Shown here: in pieces, positions 19,490-27,754 of the stretch
Layout of the letters: each line of letters starts with the position of its first letter
Position numbering within the stretch: position 1 is the first letter of the stretch
Assembly: GCF_007625075.1 (NCBI RefSeq)
Contig: NZ_QMIE01000017.1
Coordinates: 35,326 to 99,325, forward strand
Reading direction: 5' to 3'
Source: Oceanidesulfovibrio indonesiensis
GTDB taxonomy: Bacteria; Desulfobacterota; Desulfovibrionia; Desulfovibrionales; Desulfovibrionaceae
Length of the DNA: 64,000 nt
The notes under the pieces: model-generated
Told to the model about the DNA's origin: nothing
The model's input: only the letters and a program-made list of their open reading frames with translations
The model's database searches: none
Position numbers and translations under genes: made by a program

Positions 19490-19873
19490 CTACTGCGCGG
19501 GCCCTGAGCTGTCGTCGTCGAACATGAAAGGGGCGCCCTCGCCTTCCTGCTCGAGAATCTGCATCTTGTCGTCCAGCCAGTCCACCAGGGCGCGTGCCGT
19601 ATGGTAGCTGAGTATGACCTTGGAGCGGATGGTGCGCTCCACGGCGCGGGTTTCCTCTGCGAGATCGGGGATCTCAGGCCCCACGCTGCCGTCCGGATGC
19701 ACGACCTGCTCGGACTCGGTGGGCAGTTGATCGCTCTCGGTGTAGAGGTTCAGTTCGATCTCGCCATGCGCGTTCACCCCGCCCCACACACCATGCGCGA
19801 GAAACGTGTTGCAATCGTCCGAAATCTTGTACTTGTAACGAATCTTTTCCGGATACTTATATCCCTGGCCCAT
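19490..19873 (-). CDS. DUF3467-like protein of unknown function
   Basis: A 127-residue acidic protein. The N-terminal half (YKYPEKIRYKYKISDD, then a strand-rich VNAHGEIELNLYTES) and the C-terminal IRSKVILSYHTARALVDWLDDKM resemble DUF3467, in which a similar segment reads as 'SPQHAKAFLKAL'. The start is the ATG at 19873, because AAGGAG (19883-19888) is nine bases upstream, whereas the GTG at 19879 would be only three bases away. No Cys or catalytic motif is seen. It is followed after 116 bases upstream by another small gene on the same strand. Confidence 0.6.
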   Translation of the reverse strand: MGQGYKYPEKIRYKYKISDDCNTFLAHGVWGGVNAHGEIELNLYTESDQLPTESEQVVHPDGSVGPEIPDLAEETRAVERTIRSKVILSYHTARALVDWLDDKMQILEQEGEGAPFMFDDDSSGPAQ

Positions 19874-19990
19874 GGGCACAGCTCCTTGACTGCGCGGCGT
19901 GTTCGCCTCGCATCCCTATTGTTCATGCCTGCTTGTGCAAACGGTGTGTGTACGCAGGATGTCCCTTGAGTTCAAGAGACCTGCAAAACA

Positions 19991-20311
19991 TCATCCAACC
20001 CTGCTGAATACCGAACCTTTCGGGTCTTCCGGCGTACGGATGGGCCTGTTCTCCGGCATGCCGGGAGGCCCTGCCCACGCCGGAAACCCGGATTGGGTCC
20101 GGGCGGCGAATCCCTCTTCATAGGTCGATTCGGCCGTATCCCGCATGGCTTGAGCCATGGCGTTCGATTTTTCCAGAAGCGACGTGTACGGCTCCGGAAG
20201 ATATGGCTGGTCCTTGAACGACAAGAACGGCGGATCACGGTATTGATCCATGAAGCTCTGAATACCCAGAGCGAAGCTGCTCTTCTCGTACGTGACGGCG
20301 ACTATGCCCAT
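19991..20311 (-). CDS. Small protein of unknown function
   Basis: A 106-residue protein I do not recognise. It has an N-terminal segment rich in aromatic residues (ALGIQSFMDQYRDPPF), a helix (SLLEKSNAMAQAMRDTAEST) and a Pro/Gly-rich tail (PAWAGPPGMPENRP). There is a GGGAG eight bases before the ATG at 20311, and codon use agrees with the genome, so it is probably real. No Cys, signal peptide or membrane segment. Confidence 0.5.
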   Translation of the reverse strand: MGIVAVTYEKSSFALGIQSFMDQYRDPPFLSFKDQPYLPEPYTSLLEKSNAMAQAMRDTAESTYEEGFAARTQSGFPAWAGPPGMPENRPIRTPEDPKGSVFSRVG

Positions 20312-20446
20312 CGTGCGCTCCCAGGCAAATGCGTCCCATTCGCCATGGTTGCGACACTACCCCCCTCGAATGGTGAAGTAAAGCAGCGACTCATGCGGTG
20401 TTTGAGCCCGGGCGGCTTTTGCAGTATGCAGACCCACTCCAGGCAA

Positions 20447-20552
20447 CGCGGATATTATCGAGAGCAGAAGGTCAAGAAACGTTCCGCTCCCATAACAGTT
20501 CGCCCCCGGCTCCGCGGGGGCCACGCGGCGAATGCCGCGGGAGCACGAAGTG
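20447..20552 (+). repeat. Dispersed structured element, copy 2
   Basis: This stretch is similar to 9429-9532. GCTCC (20509-20513) can pair with GGAGC (20540-20544), enclosing CGCGGC/GCCGCG with a GAAT loop (20524-20539). Relative to copy 1, the loop-closing pair is C-G instead of U-G, and the loop is GAAT instead of GAAC. The stems are conserved. It ends 42 bases before the 20595 gene. Confidence 0.55.
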
Positions 20553-20594
20553 AACAAACTGGTGTTCCAAGCAACATAAGAACAGGAGCCAATC

Positions 20595-21179
20595 ATGGGC
20601 ACGCCGCGGAAAAAGGGCGCAAAAAAGCCGCGCCATACAATAGAAGTCGTCGAGGCCACACCGTATTTCGACATGGAGCAGTTCATGATGCTCAGCCAGT
20701 CCAAACGACTGGAGGCCAAGGAACTGGAGCTTGCGGACCGCATGTTCGCTCGCTGGAAAGATCACCTCCACATTCGCCGCATCCAGGCCGCCGGCGAAAC
20801 CTTTCTCCTCGTCTGGCTGGACAAATTCGTGGAAGACGAGGTCAACGCCACCTGGGAAAGCTCGCCTTCACAGTCCTTCATCTTGAATTCCCTGGCCCAG
20901 GCCATCCTCATGGCCGCCGTGCGCGAGCAGCTGCCCCACGTGGCCACGGAGGGATGCGCCCCGGTGCCGCGCCCTTCCCGGGCTCTACGCGAGGCCCTGG
21001 AGGAAACGGGCGTCCGCTGGGAAGAACATGCCACTCTTTCCAGGCAGTACGCCATGCTCACCCCCATGGACTCGGGCAGTGGATGTGGCGGCTGCTTCCT
21101 CAAGAGCGAATGCCCAAAGATGACGTTGGGTGAGATGTTCCAGGGGGAAATTCCCGGCGCGACCCCGGACGAGTCGTAA
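20595..21179 (+). CDS. Protein of unknown function with C-terminal Cys cluster
   Basis: A 194-residue protein, not recognised. It starts with a basic segment (RKKGAKKPRH), continues as a helical core (SQSKRLEAKELELADRMFA, then FILNSLAQAILMAAVREQL) and ends with a Cys cluster GCGGCFLKSEC (C-x2-C-x6-C) near residues 162-172, plus a lone Cys at about 120. The Cys cluster suggests Fe-S or zinc binding. AGGAGCC stands about ten bases before the ATG. The spacing C-x2-C-x6-C is the same as in the 9616 protein, which also lies behind a copy of the dispersed element; relatedness of the two proteins is not otherwise apparent. Confidence 0.65.
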   Translation: MGTPRKKGAKKPRHTIEVVEATPYFDMEQFMMLSQSKRLEAKELELADRMFARWKDHLHIRRIQAAGETFLLVWLDKFVEDEVNATWESSPSQSFILNSLAQAILMAAVREQLPHVATEGCAPVPRPSRALREALEETGVRWEEHATLSRQYAMLTPMDSGSGCGGCFLKSECPKMTLGEMFQGEIPGATPDES

Positions 21180-21383
21180 AGGCGCCCCTCTTCCTTTATT
21201 CTGACATTTTTCCCATTTTGACCCTCTCCGCGCTTCGGCGTATTCGGGATGTATCGGAAAAGGCGTGTCGTCTGGCAGCGGCACGACTGGCAGCGTCAAG
21301 TTTGTTGTGCGTAAACGAAAGCGTTGAGTTACCTCAATTCCAACTTCCCAACATGATATGACTTTACCCGCAAGGAGAAGGCA

Positions 21384-23123
21384 ATGGACAAGATTCTTCG
21401 CATAGACGTCGGTGCGCCAGGTGGACCGAAAGCCACCGTGGAGCCTCTCGGCGATTACGCCGGACTCGGCGGCCGCGCCATGACCAGCCTGGTGGTCGCC
21501 AAGGAAGTCCCGGCAGACTGCCACCCCCTGGGCCCTGAAAACAAGCTCGTCATCTCACCCGGCATCGCGTCCGGTTCTGCGGCGTCGTCGTCCGGCCGGC
21601 TTTCCATAGGCTGCAAAAGCCCCCTCACCGGCACCATCAAGGAATCCAACGCCGGCGGCCAGCCATCCATGTACATCGCCCGCCTTGGCTACGCCGCGAT
21701 CATCATCGAGGGTGAGCACGACAGAAACGCCGGATTCCATAAGATTGTCATCTCGGAGAGCGGCGTCGCTATCGAGAAGGCCGACGACCTCGCCGGGCTG
21801 CGCAACTACGCCACGGCCGAAAAGATCAAGGAAAAGCACGGCGACAAGGTTGCGCTCATCTCCATCGGCACCGCCGGCGAGATGCGCATGGCCTCTGCGT
21901 CCATCGCCTGCACAGATCCCGAGTTCCGCCCCACCCGCCACGCGGGCCGCGGCGGCGTCGGCGCTGTGATGGGCTCCAAGGGCATCAAATGCATCGTCGT
22001 TGATCCCGGCGGCGCCAAAATGCGCCAGCCCGCCAACCCCGACGCGTTCAAAGAAGCCAACCGCAAGTTCGTGGAAGGTCTGCGCGGCCACGCCGTGACC
22101 GGCCAGGGCCTGCCCACCTACGGCACCAACGTGCTCACCAACATCCTCTGCGAAGCAGGCGGCTACCCCACGTACAACTTCAAGGAAGGCCAGTTCAAGG
22201 GTGCGGAGAAAATCTCCGGCGAGACCCTGGCCGACACCGAGAAGGTGCGCGGCGGCAATCCCACCCACGGCTGCCACCGCGGCTGCGCCATCCAGTGCTC
22301 CGGCGTGTTCGTGGACAAGGACGGCAACTACGTCACCAAGCAGCCCGAGTACGAGACCGTCTGGGCGCACGGCGGCAACTGCGGCATCGACGACCTGGAC
22401 ACCATCGCCAAGCTCGACTTCATGGATGACGACATCGGTGTGGACACCATCGAGATGGGCGTGACCATCGGCGTGGCCATGGATGCCGGCGTCATTCCCT
22501 TCGGCGATGCCGAAGGCGCGCTGAAGCTGGTGGAAGAAGTGGGCCAGGGCACTCCCCTGGGCCGCATCCTGGGCGCCGGCGCCGCCGTCACGGCCAAGTG
22601 CTTCGGGCTGGAGCGCGCGCCCGTGGTCAAGAGCCAGGCCATGCCTGCTTACGATCCCCGCGCGGTCAAGGGTGTGGGCGTAACCTACGCCACAACCACA
22701 CAGGGCGCGGACCACACCGCCGGCTACGCCGTGGCGACCAACATCCTCAAGGTCGGCGGCGACGTCGATCCCCTGAGCGCCACCGGCCAGGCCGAGCTCT
22801 CCCGGAACCTGCAGATCGCCACTGCCGCGCTGGACGCCACCGGCTTTTGCCTGTTCGTGGCCTTCGCCATCCTCGATCAGCCCGAGACATTCCAGGCCAT
22901 GATCGACACGCTGAACGCCCTGAACGGCACGAGCATGACGGCCGACGACGTCGTCGCTCTGGGCCAGCAGGTGCTCAAGGCAGAGCGCGAGTTCAACGAG
23001 AAGGCCGGCTTCACCAAGGCGCACGATCGCCTGCCGCGCTACTTCTCCCGCGAGAAGCTGCCGCCGCACAATGTGGTCTTCGACGTGCCTGACGAGGAGT
23101 TGGACTCGGTCTTCAACTTCTAA
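21384..23123 (+). CDS. aor: Tungsten-containing aldehyde ferredoxin oxidoreductase
   Basis: A 579-residue AOR-family enzyme that oxidises aldehydes to acids with reduction of ferredoxin, using a tungsto-bispterin cofactor and one [4Fe-4S] cluster. The N-terminal pterin-binding domain (residues 1-205) includes RHAGRGGVGAVMGSKG. Cluster Cys are C297, C301 and C305 (GCHRGCAIQC, a C-x3-C-x3-C variant of the C-x2-C-x3-C in Pyrococcus AOR) and C489 (DATGFCLF). The length is normal. AAGGAGAAGG precedes the ATG. It heads an operon with an unknown gene, a MoaD/ThiS-like gene and an E1-like gene; a terminator directly behind aor should make downstream expression lower. Confidence 0.95.
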   Translation: MDKILRIDVGAPGGPKATVEPLGDYAGLGGRAMTSLVVAKEVPADCHPLGPENKLVISPGIASGSAASSSGRLSIGCKSPLTGTIKESNAGGQPSMYIARLGYAAIIIEGEHDRNAGFHKIVISESGVAIEKADDLAGLRNYATAEKIKEKHGDKVALISIGTAGEMRMASASIACTDPEFRPTRHAGRGGVGAVMGSKGIKCIVVDPGGAKMRQPANPDAFKEANRKFVEGLRGHAVTGQGLPTYGTNVLTNILCEAGGYPTYNFKEGQFKGAEKISGETLADTEKVRGGNPTHGCHRGCAIQCSGVFVDKDGNYVTKQPEYETVWAHGGNCGIDDLDTIAKLDFMDDDIGVDTIEMGVTIGVAMDAGVIPFGDAEGALKLVEEVGQGTPLGRILGAGAAVTAKCFGLERAPVVKSQAMPAYDPRAVKGVGVTYATTTQGADHTAGYAVATNILKVGGDVDPLSATGQAELSRNLQIATAALDATGFCLFVAFAILDQPETFQAMIDTLNALNGTSMTADDVVALGQQVLKAEREFNEKAGFTKAHDRLPRYFSREKLPPHNVVFDVPDEELDSVFNF

Positions 23124-23140
23124 ACATACAACATCCGAAA

Positions 23141-23168
23141 GGGGGGCCGGCAACGGTCCCCCTTTTTT
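23141..23168 (+). terminator. Intra-operon Rho-independent terminator after aor
   Basis: The stem GGGGGGCC (23141-23148) pairs with GGTCCCCC (23155-23162), followed by six T (23163-23168). It lies 18 bases after the aor stop and ten bases before the next start codon. Confidence 0.85.
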
Positions 23169-23178
23169 CGCGAGCGCC

Positions 23179-23799
23179 ATGAGCACCACCGACACCACAC
23201 CCGATTTGGCGACCGCCCTCCCCTGCGAGGCGGGTCCCGAGCTCCTTCCTGCGGCGCTGCCCCTGTTCCAGGGCGGCATGTTGCTGGACTTCCATACGGG
23301 AACCACCGTGGAAGCCCTCATGGTGGAACGTCTCGGGCTCGACCCCGAGTACGCCTTCGGCCGGGTGCAGACCATCTTCCTGGACGGACACCCGGTGGAC
23401 GATCTGAACGACAAGGTCCACAATGGCGCGGTTATCGCCCTGTCGGCCGCACTTCCAGGGCTCATCGGCGCGACCATGCGCAAGATGGGTGTGCTTTCGT
23501 CGTTTCGGTCCGGCATCAGCCATCGCAACGACGAGGCCCTTACCGCAAGCGGCGACGGCGTGTTCACCCTCAAGCTGTTCAACGTGATATTGCCGGAGAT
23601 CGGCCCCGGCCTCCTGGCCCGCGGGGTCAACCTCCCGGCATCGCGCCTCGTGGACAGAATCGCCATGCTGCCCACGTCGTTTTTCGAGAGCGAGCCATCC
23701 ATAATTCTGGAAGGCAGGACCGTGAAGATCGTGCCGGACATGGCAGGCCTGCCCGGCGTGGCCGCGGACCGCCTTCTGCATCTCGTGGTCAAACAATGA
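23179..23799 (+). CDS. AOR-associated protein of unknown function
   Basis: A 206-residue protein in the aor operon, not assigned to a named family. It has no Cys clusters; one Cys at about residue 16. Sequence shows alternating strands and helices, with segments FGRVQTIFLDGHPVDDL and LPGLIGATMRKMGVLSSFR, and near the end FFESEPSIILEGRTVKIVP. The phrase 'IFLDGHPVDDLNDKVHNGAVIAL' resembles the beta-grasp layout of MoaD/ThiS proteins (compare IIFINGRHVASD in the next gene), but it ends without Gly-Gly; this is only a faint hint. Position between aor and the sulfur-carrier gene suggests a role in cofactor insertion or maturation. Confidence 0.7.
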   Translation: MSTTDTTPDLATALPCEAGPELLPAALPLFQGGMLLDFHTGTTVEALMVERLGLDPEYAFGRVQTIFLDGHPVDDLNDKVHNGAVIALSAALPGLIGATMRKMGVLSSFRSGISHRNDEALTASGDGVFTLKLFNVILPEIGPGLLARGVNLPASRLVDRIAMLPTSFFESEPSIILEGRTVKIVPDMAGLPGVAADRLLHLVVKQ

Positions 23800-23857
23800 C
23801 GATCTTGTTCTCCGCTGTGGGACAGGGTACCCTGCTCGTCATGGAGGATTGCACCCT

Positions 23858-24085
23858 ATGGCGCTGACTATCAAATGCTTTGCCACGTTGTCTTCCTACC
23901 AGCCGGAGGACAACGAGAACTATCCGTACATCGAGGGAGATACCGTGACCTCGATCATGAATCGGCTCGGTCTGCCGCAGGACGAGGTCCACATCATATT
24001 CATCAACGGTCGGCACGTGGCCTCCGACGCTCCGGTTTCCGATGGCGACAGGCTCGGCTTCTTTCCGGCTGTGGGCGGCGGCTAG
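23858..24085 (+). CDS. MoaD/ThiS-family sulfur carrier protein
   Basis: A 75-residue beta-grasp protein ending in VGGG, the diglycine tail that is adenylated and thiocarboxylated to carry sulfur. GGAGG lies ten bases before the ATG at 23858. The sequence FATLSSYQPEDNENYPYIEGDTV fits MoaD-type N-termini (shown only in part: FATLSSYQ). The TAG is directly followed by the ATG of the E1-like gene, so the two are translationally linked. The context suggests it supplies sulfur for the tungstopterin of the adjacent aldehyde oxidoreductase rather than general molybdopterin; this is inference. Confidence 0.88.
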   Translation: MALTIKCFATLSSYQPEDNENYPYIEGDTVTSIMNRLGLPQDEVHIIFINGRHVASDAPVSDGDRLGFFPAVGGG

Positions 24086-24910
24086 ATGGCCGGCACGTCG
24101 CCGGAAACGCTGGCGCGTGAAGCCCTTGGGCGCTTCGCCGGCGGCAGTGCCCCGCTGAATCCGCTGGACGAGCACGCCGTGGCTTCCATGTCCGGCCTTT
24201 CCCTGTTGGATGTGGAGCGCACCGCCGTGCGCATGGGCATCCTTCCCGAGCGCTACCGCCGGAACACGAACACCATCAACCTGGCGGACCAGGCCGTGCT
24301 GCTGGATTCCCGCGTCGCCATGGTCGGTCTGGGCGGCCTGGGCGGCTACGTGCTGGAGAGCCTTGCTCGAATCGGCGTGGGCCGCATACGCGCAGCCGAG
24401 GGCGATGTCTTCGAAGCATCCAACCTGAACCGCCAACTCCTTTCCGAAGAGCGCTGGCTCGGCGTGTCCAAGGCAGCGCCGGCAAAAGAGCGCATTCCGC
24501 GCATCAACCCGGCGGTGGAGCTGGAAACAGTCGAGGCGTTTCTGAATGCAGAGACTGTCGGCCCGTTTCTGGACGGCGTGGACCTGGTGATGGACTGCCT
24601 GGGCGGACTCGATTTTCGCGCACCGCTGCAACATGCCGCCGCCGAGGCCGGCATCCCGATGGTCACGGCCGCTGTTGCCGGTTGGTGCGGCTACGTGGGG
24701 GCGGTGGCACCGGGCGCTCCCGGACCGGCGGACCTGCTGCCCCGGAGCGGCGGAGTGGAAGACGAGATCGGCACGCCGCCTCCCACGGTGATGCTCGCCG
24801 CCTCGCTGCAGGCTCGCGAATGCGTGCGCATCCTCCTGGGGGGCGTCGCGGAGCAGTCCGTTCTGCTGTTCGATCTGGCCGACTCGACCTTCGAGACCAT
24901 CCGCTTCTGA
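24086..24910 (+). CDS. ThiF/MoeB/HesA-family E1-like adenylyltransferase
   Basis: A 274-residue protein that should adenylate the C-terminal glycine of the carrier protein encoded immediately upstream. The ATP-binding glycine motif GLGGLGG is at about residues 75-81, followed by EGDVFEASNLNRQLL, the family's D-x-VE-x-SNLNRQ block, and MDCLGGLDFR for the Asp that binds magnesium. About 65 residues precede the Rossmann fold, longer than in MoeB. The CxxC zinc pairs of MoeB and ThiF are absent, with only GWC at that region, so it belongs to the zinc-free (HesA-like) branch. No rhodanese domain is present. Confidence 0.88.
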   Translation: MAGTSPETLAREALGRFAGGSAPLNPLDEHAVASMSGLSLLDVERTAVRMGILPERYRRNTNTINLADQAVLLDSRVAMVGLGGLGGYVLESLARIGVGRIRAAEGDVFEASNLNRQLLSEERWLGVSKAAPAKERIPRINPAVELETVEAFLNAETVGPFLDGVDLVMDCLGGLDFRAPLQHAAAEAGIPMVTAAVAGWCGYVGAVAPGAPGPADLLPRSGGVEDEIGTPPPTVMLAASLQARECVRILLGGVAEQSVLLFDLADSTFETIRF

Positions 24911-25045
24911 CGCGCTGGCTCAGACATTCATCCCCACTGAAAAACCCTCCTGCCACAGATGGGGCCTGCCTCCGAGCCGGTTCCTGAACGGGCACGATGA
25001 GCGCTCGCGTTACCTACAACGGGCATCGGCATGTCCGTTTGCGTC

Positions 25046-25621
25046 TCAGTTGCCGCGGTTCTTGTAGAAGAACTGGTAGAGCTCGAAGCTCTCGATGGCG
25101 TTTGCGCAGTTCTTGAGCACGATGGAAAGCAGTGCAAGAAGCGTAGAGGATATGCTGCGCTCGGCTCGGGTTGTCAGACCCACAAACATCCCCCGTACGC
25201 GGGAGCTGGTGGCGAGCACGTGGAGCACGAGGCGATGGTTGCCGTCCTGGGAATAGACAGTGATAGGTCGGTTTTCGCGGATGGCCATGGCGAATATGCC
25301 GGAATCGATGAGGTGCGTGACCTCCCGGCGTATCACTTCCTGATGGACGCTCGGCTCGCACATGCGCAGGATGAAGTCGTTGGACTGCTCGTCCACCAGG
25401 TAGAAGGCCGTGGCGTGGAAACTGACGAACCGGGCGATGCGCTTGCCGGTCTCCGCAAGTATCTGGTCCGGCTCATGAAGCTTGTTGATGGATGGCTGAA
25501 AATCCCCGAGAGACGACGCCATCTCCAGGATGTCCAGAGTGAGCCGTGCCTGCTCCTCAAGAGTCCTGATACGATCTTCAAGCTCCTTGCGGCTCGTCGT
25601 GGCTTTTCTTTTTTCAGACAT
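25046..25621 (-). CDS. GAF-like domain protein paired with HDOD protein
   Basis: A 191-residue protein with an N-terminal coiled coil (RKELEDRIRTLEEQARLTL) and a domain that reads as GAF-like (RFVSFHATAFYLVDEQSNDF, then SGIFAMAIRENRPITVY and GMFVGLT). No histidine kinase or output domain follows. Its start codon lies inside the end of the HDOD gene (8-base overlap, GATGTCTGA), so the two proteins are made together. It is probably a small sensor or partner subunit of the HDOD protein. Assignment to GAF is by pattern and moderately certain. Confidence 0.65.
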   Translation of the reverse strand: MSEKRKATTSRKELEDRIRTLEEQARLTLDILEMASSLGDFQPSINKLHEPDQILAETGKRIARFVSFHATAFYLVDEQSNDFILRMCEPSVHQEVIRREVTHLIDSGIFAMAIRENRPITVYSQDGNHRLVLHVLATSSRVRGMFVGLTTRAERSISSTLLALLSIVLKNCANAIESFELYQFFYKNRGN

Positions 25622-26876
25622 CGCTCAAAAAGAACCTCAATACCTGCTCCACCTGATACTGCATCTGCTTTGCAGTTTCTGAGAGGCAGGACAGCGGAAT
25701 GTCCAACACGTCCCAGGCGGCGGCCGGATATCTGGGCATGTAGCGCTCGCCGCTGGTGCCAAGCTCCATGCCGTGGGCCAGCCAATCCGCGGTGAGCATG
25801 ATGGCGGCTTCCTGCTGGTTGGCTGCCTTGTCTATGTCGTGGTGGCCGGCGACGTTGCGTTCCAGGGATACAGGCAGGCGCCATTCCTTGAGCAACGCGG
25901 CGCCCAGTTCCGGGTGGCTGAAGCCGAGAATCTCTTTCTCCGCATCCAGCAGCAGACAGCAGGATTGGTCCGCCCGGTCCAGAGCATCGTGCATGGGGCC
26001 CGGAAGGTGCTTGTACATCATCAATCGGCCGACGTCATGTAACAATCCGGCAACGAAGAAGCGTTCGGTATTTGGCGTCTTGTGGTAGCTCCCCAGCAGC
26101 CGGGCGCCAATGCCCACGGCGATGCTGTGCTTCCAGAAGCCTTCCATGCTGATGTGCTGGCTGGAAATGCCGCGGAAATGCGTAACCACGGAAATGCCCA
26201 TGGCCAACGACACAAGCTGGTTGGAGCCCAGGATGGCCACAGCGCGGGAGACAGAATCTATGGGAACGGAGAGGCCGTAGAACGGGCTGTTGACCACCTT
26301 GAGCACACGGGCGGCAAGGTCCATGTCGTTCGATATGATTTCCGCCACGTCCGTTGCAGAACTGCGGGAATCGTTCACCACGTCCACGAGCTTGTGAAAT
26401 ACCATTGGGAGCGAGCCCAGCTTCACGTCATCGCGCATCAGCTCCGCGACTGTGAGATTGAGCGGTTTGACTGGCAGGGGTATCAGTTCCCCTGGAGGCG
26501 GAGGCGGTTTGATGATCTTCACTTCCTCGGCCGTGTAACCGCGGGACTCCAGCTCGCGAGCCTTGCGCAGCAGCAGGAAGCTGAGCATCTCCTTTACGGG
26601 CCGCAACGTAACGTCATCGTAGACGAACCGTGCGAGCAGATACTCCCGCGTAGCCTCCACCAGTTGCGGATCGATCTGCGAAAGATCTTTCTGATTTTCT
26701 TCTTCCTGATCCACGCCTTTCACATCCGCTTCTGTGACACCCCATATCTTGAGTATCCGCAGATGCTTGTCCGACATGATCGTTCCTTCGGAGATGATCT
26801 TGCGGCCATTGGAGTCCAGGATGTCGGAGGCCAACTCCATGCCGGGTCGAAGGGCTGCGATGCTGACTATACCCAT
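25614..26876 (-). CDS. HDOD domain signalling protein
   Basis: A 420-residue protein. The N-terminal 50 residues (LRPGMELASDILDSNGRKI) are the short strand-rich module often seen before HD-type domains. Residues about 140-345 form an HDOD domain: LGSLPMVFHKLVDVV, the ISNDMDLAARVLKVVNSPFYG core, and FVAGLLHDVGRLMMY, which retains an HD pair; GHHDIDKAA follows. HDOD proteins act in signalling without a proven common reaction. The ATG at 26876 is chosen over an upstream TTG at 26891; the ribosome-binding site is weak (GAAGAAG). It overlaps the GAF-like gene by eight bases. Confidence 0.88.
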   Translation of the reverse strand: MGIVSIAALRPGMELASDILDSNGRKIISEGTIMSDKHLRILKIWGVTEADVKGVDQEEENQKDLSQIDPQLVEATREYLLARFVYDDVTLRPVKEMLSFLLLRKARELESRGYTAEEVKIIKPPPPPGELIPLPVKPLNLTVAELMRDDVKLGSLPMVFHKLVDVVNDSRSSATDVAEIISNDMDLAARVLKVVNSPFYGLSVPIDSVSRAVAILGSNQLVSLAMGISVVTHFRGISSQHISMEGFWKHSIAVGIGARLLGSYHKTPNTERFFVAGLLHDVGRLMMYKHLPGPMHDALDRADQSCCLLLDAEKEILGFSHPELGAALLKEWRLPVSLERNVAGHHDIDKAANQQEAAIMLTADWLAHGMELGTSGERYMPRYPAAAWDVLDIPLSCLSETAKQMQYQVEQVLRFFLSDV

Positions 26877-27000
26877 GGATTGCTTCTTCAAGAATGTGTC
26901 GTGCGGTCGAGGTCTTCCAACCCCGGTCCCTGATTACAGCAACCATTTGTACTCGTAGAAAGAAGCCAGGGCAAGTCCAATGCGCAAGATGGGATAGGCT

Positions 27001-27747
27001 TCACAGATACCATCGCCAGCTGCGTCCGGCGAGGTACAGGTCGTGAAGGGTATGAATGCCGCCTTGTTTGAGCTTACGCACAAGAAAGAGGAAGAGATAG
27101 GCGGTCTGGAAGGCGTCCTGCAGGGCGTCATGACTGCCAAAAGCGGGCAGGCCGTAGCGCTCCGTCAGATCCGTGAGATTATATGATATATTGAGGGTGT
27201 AGCGATCATAGTAGGATTCCCACAGCTCGGCCTCGTAGACCTGGGCGAGCCGCATGGTGTCCACACCGGGATTCTTCAGTTCGGCGCCAAGGACCTTCCG
27301 ACAGGCTCGGTTGAGAAAACGCATGTCCAGGCCCACATGGTGTCCCACCATGAAACTTGTCCCCAGCCACTCCACAAACTGCGGCAATACGTCTTCCAGA
27401 CCTGGCCGATCCTTGACCTGCTGAGGGGTAATGCGGTGCACAAGCGTCGCCGTTTTGGGCATATCGCCCAGCGGCCGCACGATTGCTTCGAAGGTGTCGG
27501 ACGGATCCAGTTCCATATCGCGAATGCGCACGCCGCCGATGGAGACGATTTCGTCGTTTCTGGCGTCCAGTCCGGTAAGCTCCGTGTCTACCACGGCGAA
27601 CTCATACTCCTCCAGCGGTTTGCTCTGGTCGAGTTGCTGGAAATAGGCGTGGTTTTTCGCCAGCAGCGGAGCGGCGGGCGGCCCGGAGATGAGGCCGGCC
27701 ACGGCGCCTCGGATGCGCTCTGTGATTGAAAGCGGATTGCGGACCAT
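27001..27747 (-). CDS. DnaQ-like DEDDh 3'-5' exonuclease
   Basis: A 248-residue protein with the complete DEDDh exonuclease set: DTELTG (Asp and Glu, motif I), VGHHVGLDMRFL (motif II Asp) and SHDALQDAFQTA (motif III His and Asp). About 50 residues precede motif I. It may be a stand-alone proofreading-like nuclease, or degrade small nucleotides. The ATG at 27747 is seven bases past the stop of the cNMP/CBS gene; a TTG at 27762 would overlap instead. The same pairing of exonuclease with DUF294 protein, symporter and DUF4212 occurs in other bacteria, suggesting a common signalling or transport function. Confidence 0.9.
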   Translation of the reverse strand: MVRNPLSITERIRGAVAGLISGPPAAPLLAKNHAYFQQLDQSKPLEEYEFAVVDTELTGLDARNDEIVSIGGVRIRDMELDPSDTFEAIVRPLGDMPKTATLVHRITPQQVKDRPGLEDVLPQFVEWLGTSFMVGHHVGLDMRFLNRACRKVLGAELKNPGVDTMRLAQVYEAELWESYYDRYTLNISYNLTDLTERYGLPAFGSHDALQDAFQTAYLFLFLVRKLKQGGIHTLHDLYLAGRSWRWYL

Positions 27748-27754
27748 TGCATCC

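Noticed and set aside
21555..23792. 745-residue ORF antisense to aor and the next gene
   Set aside because: It crosses two genes with clear family motifs and a terminator between them, so it is a shadow.
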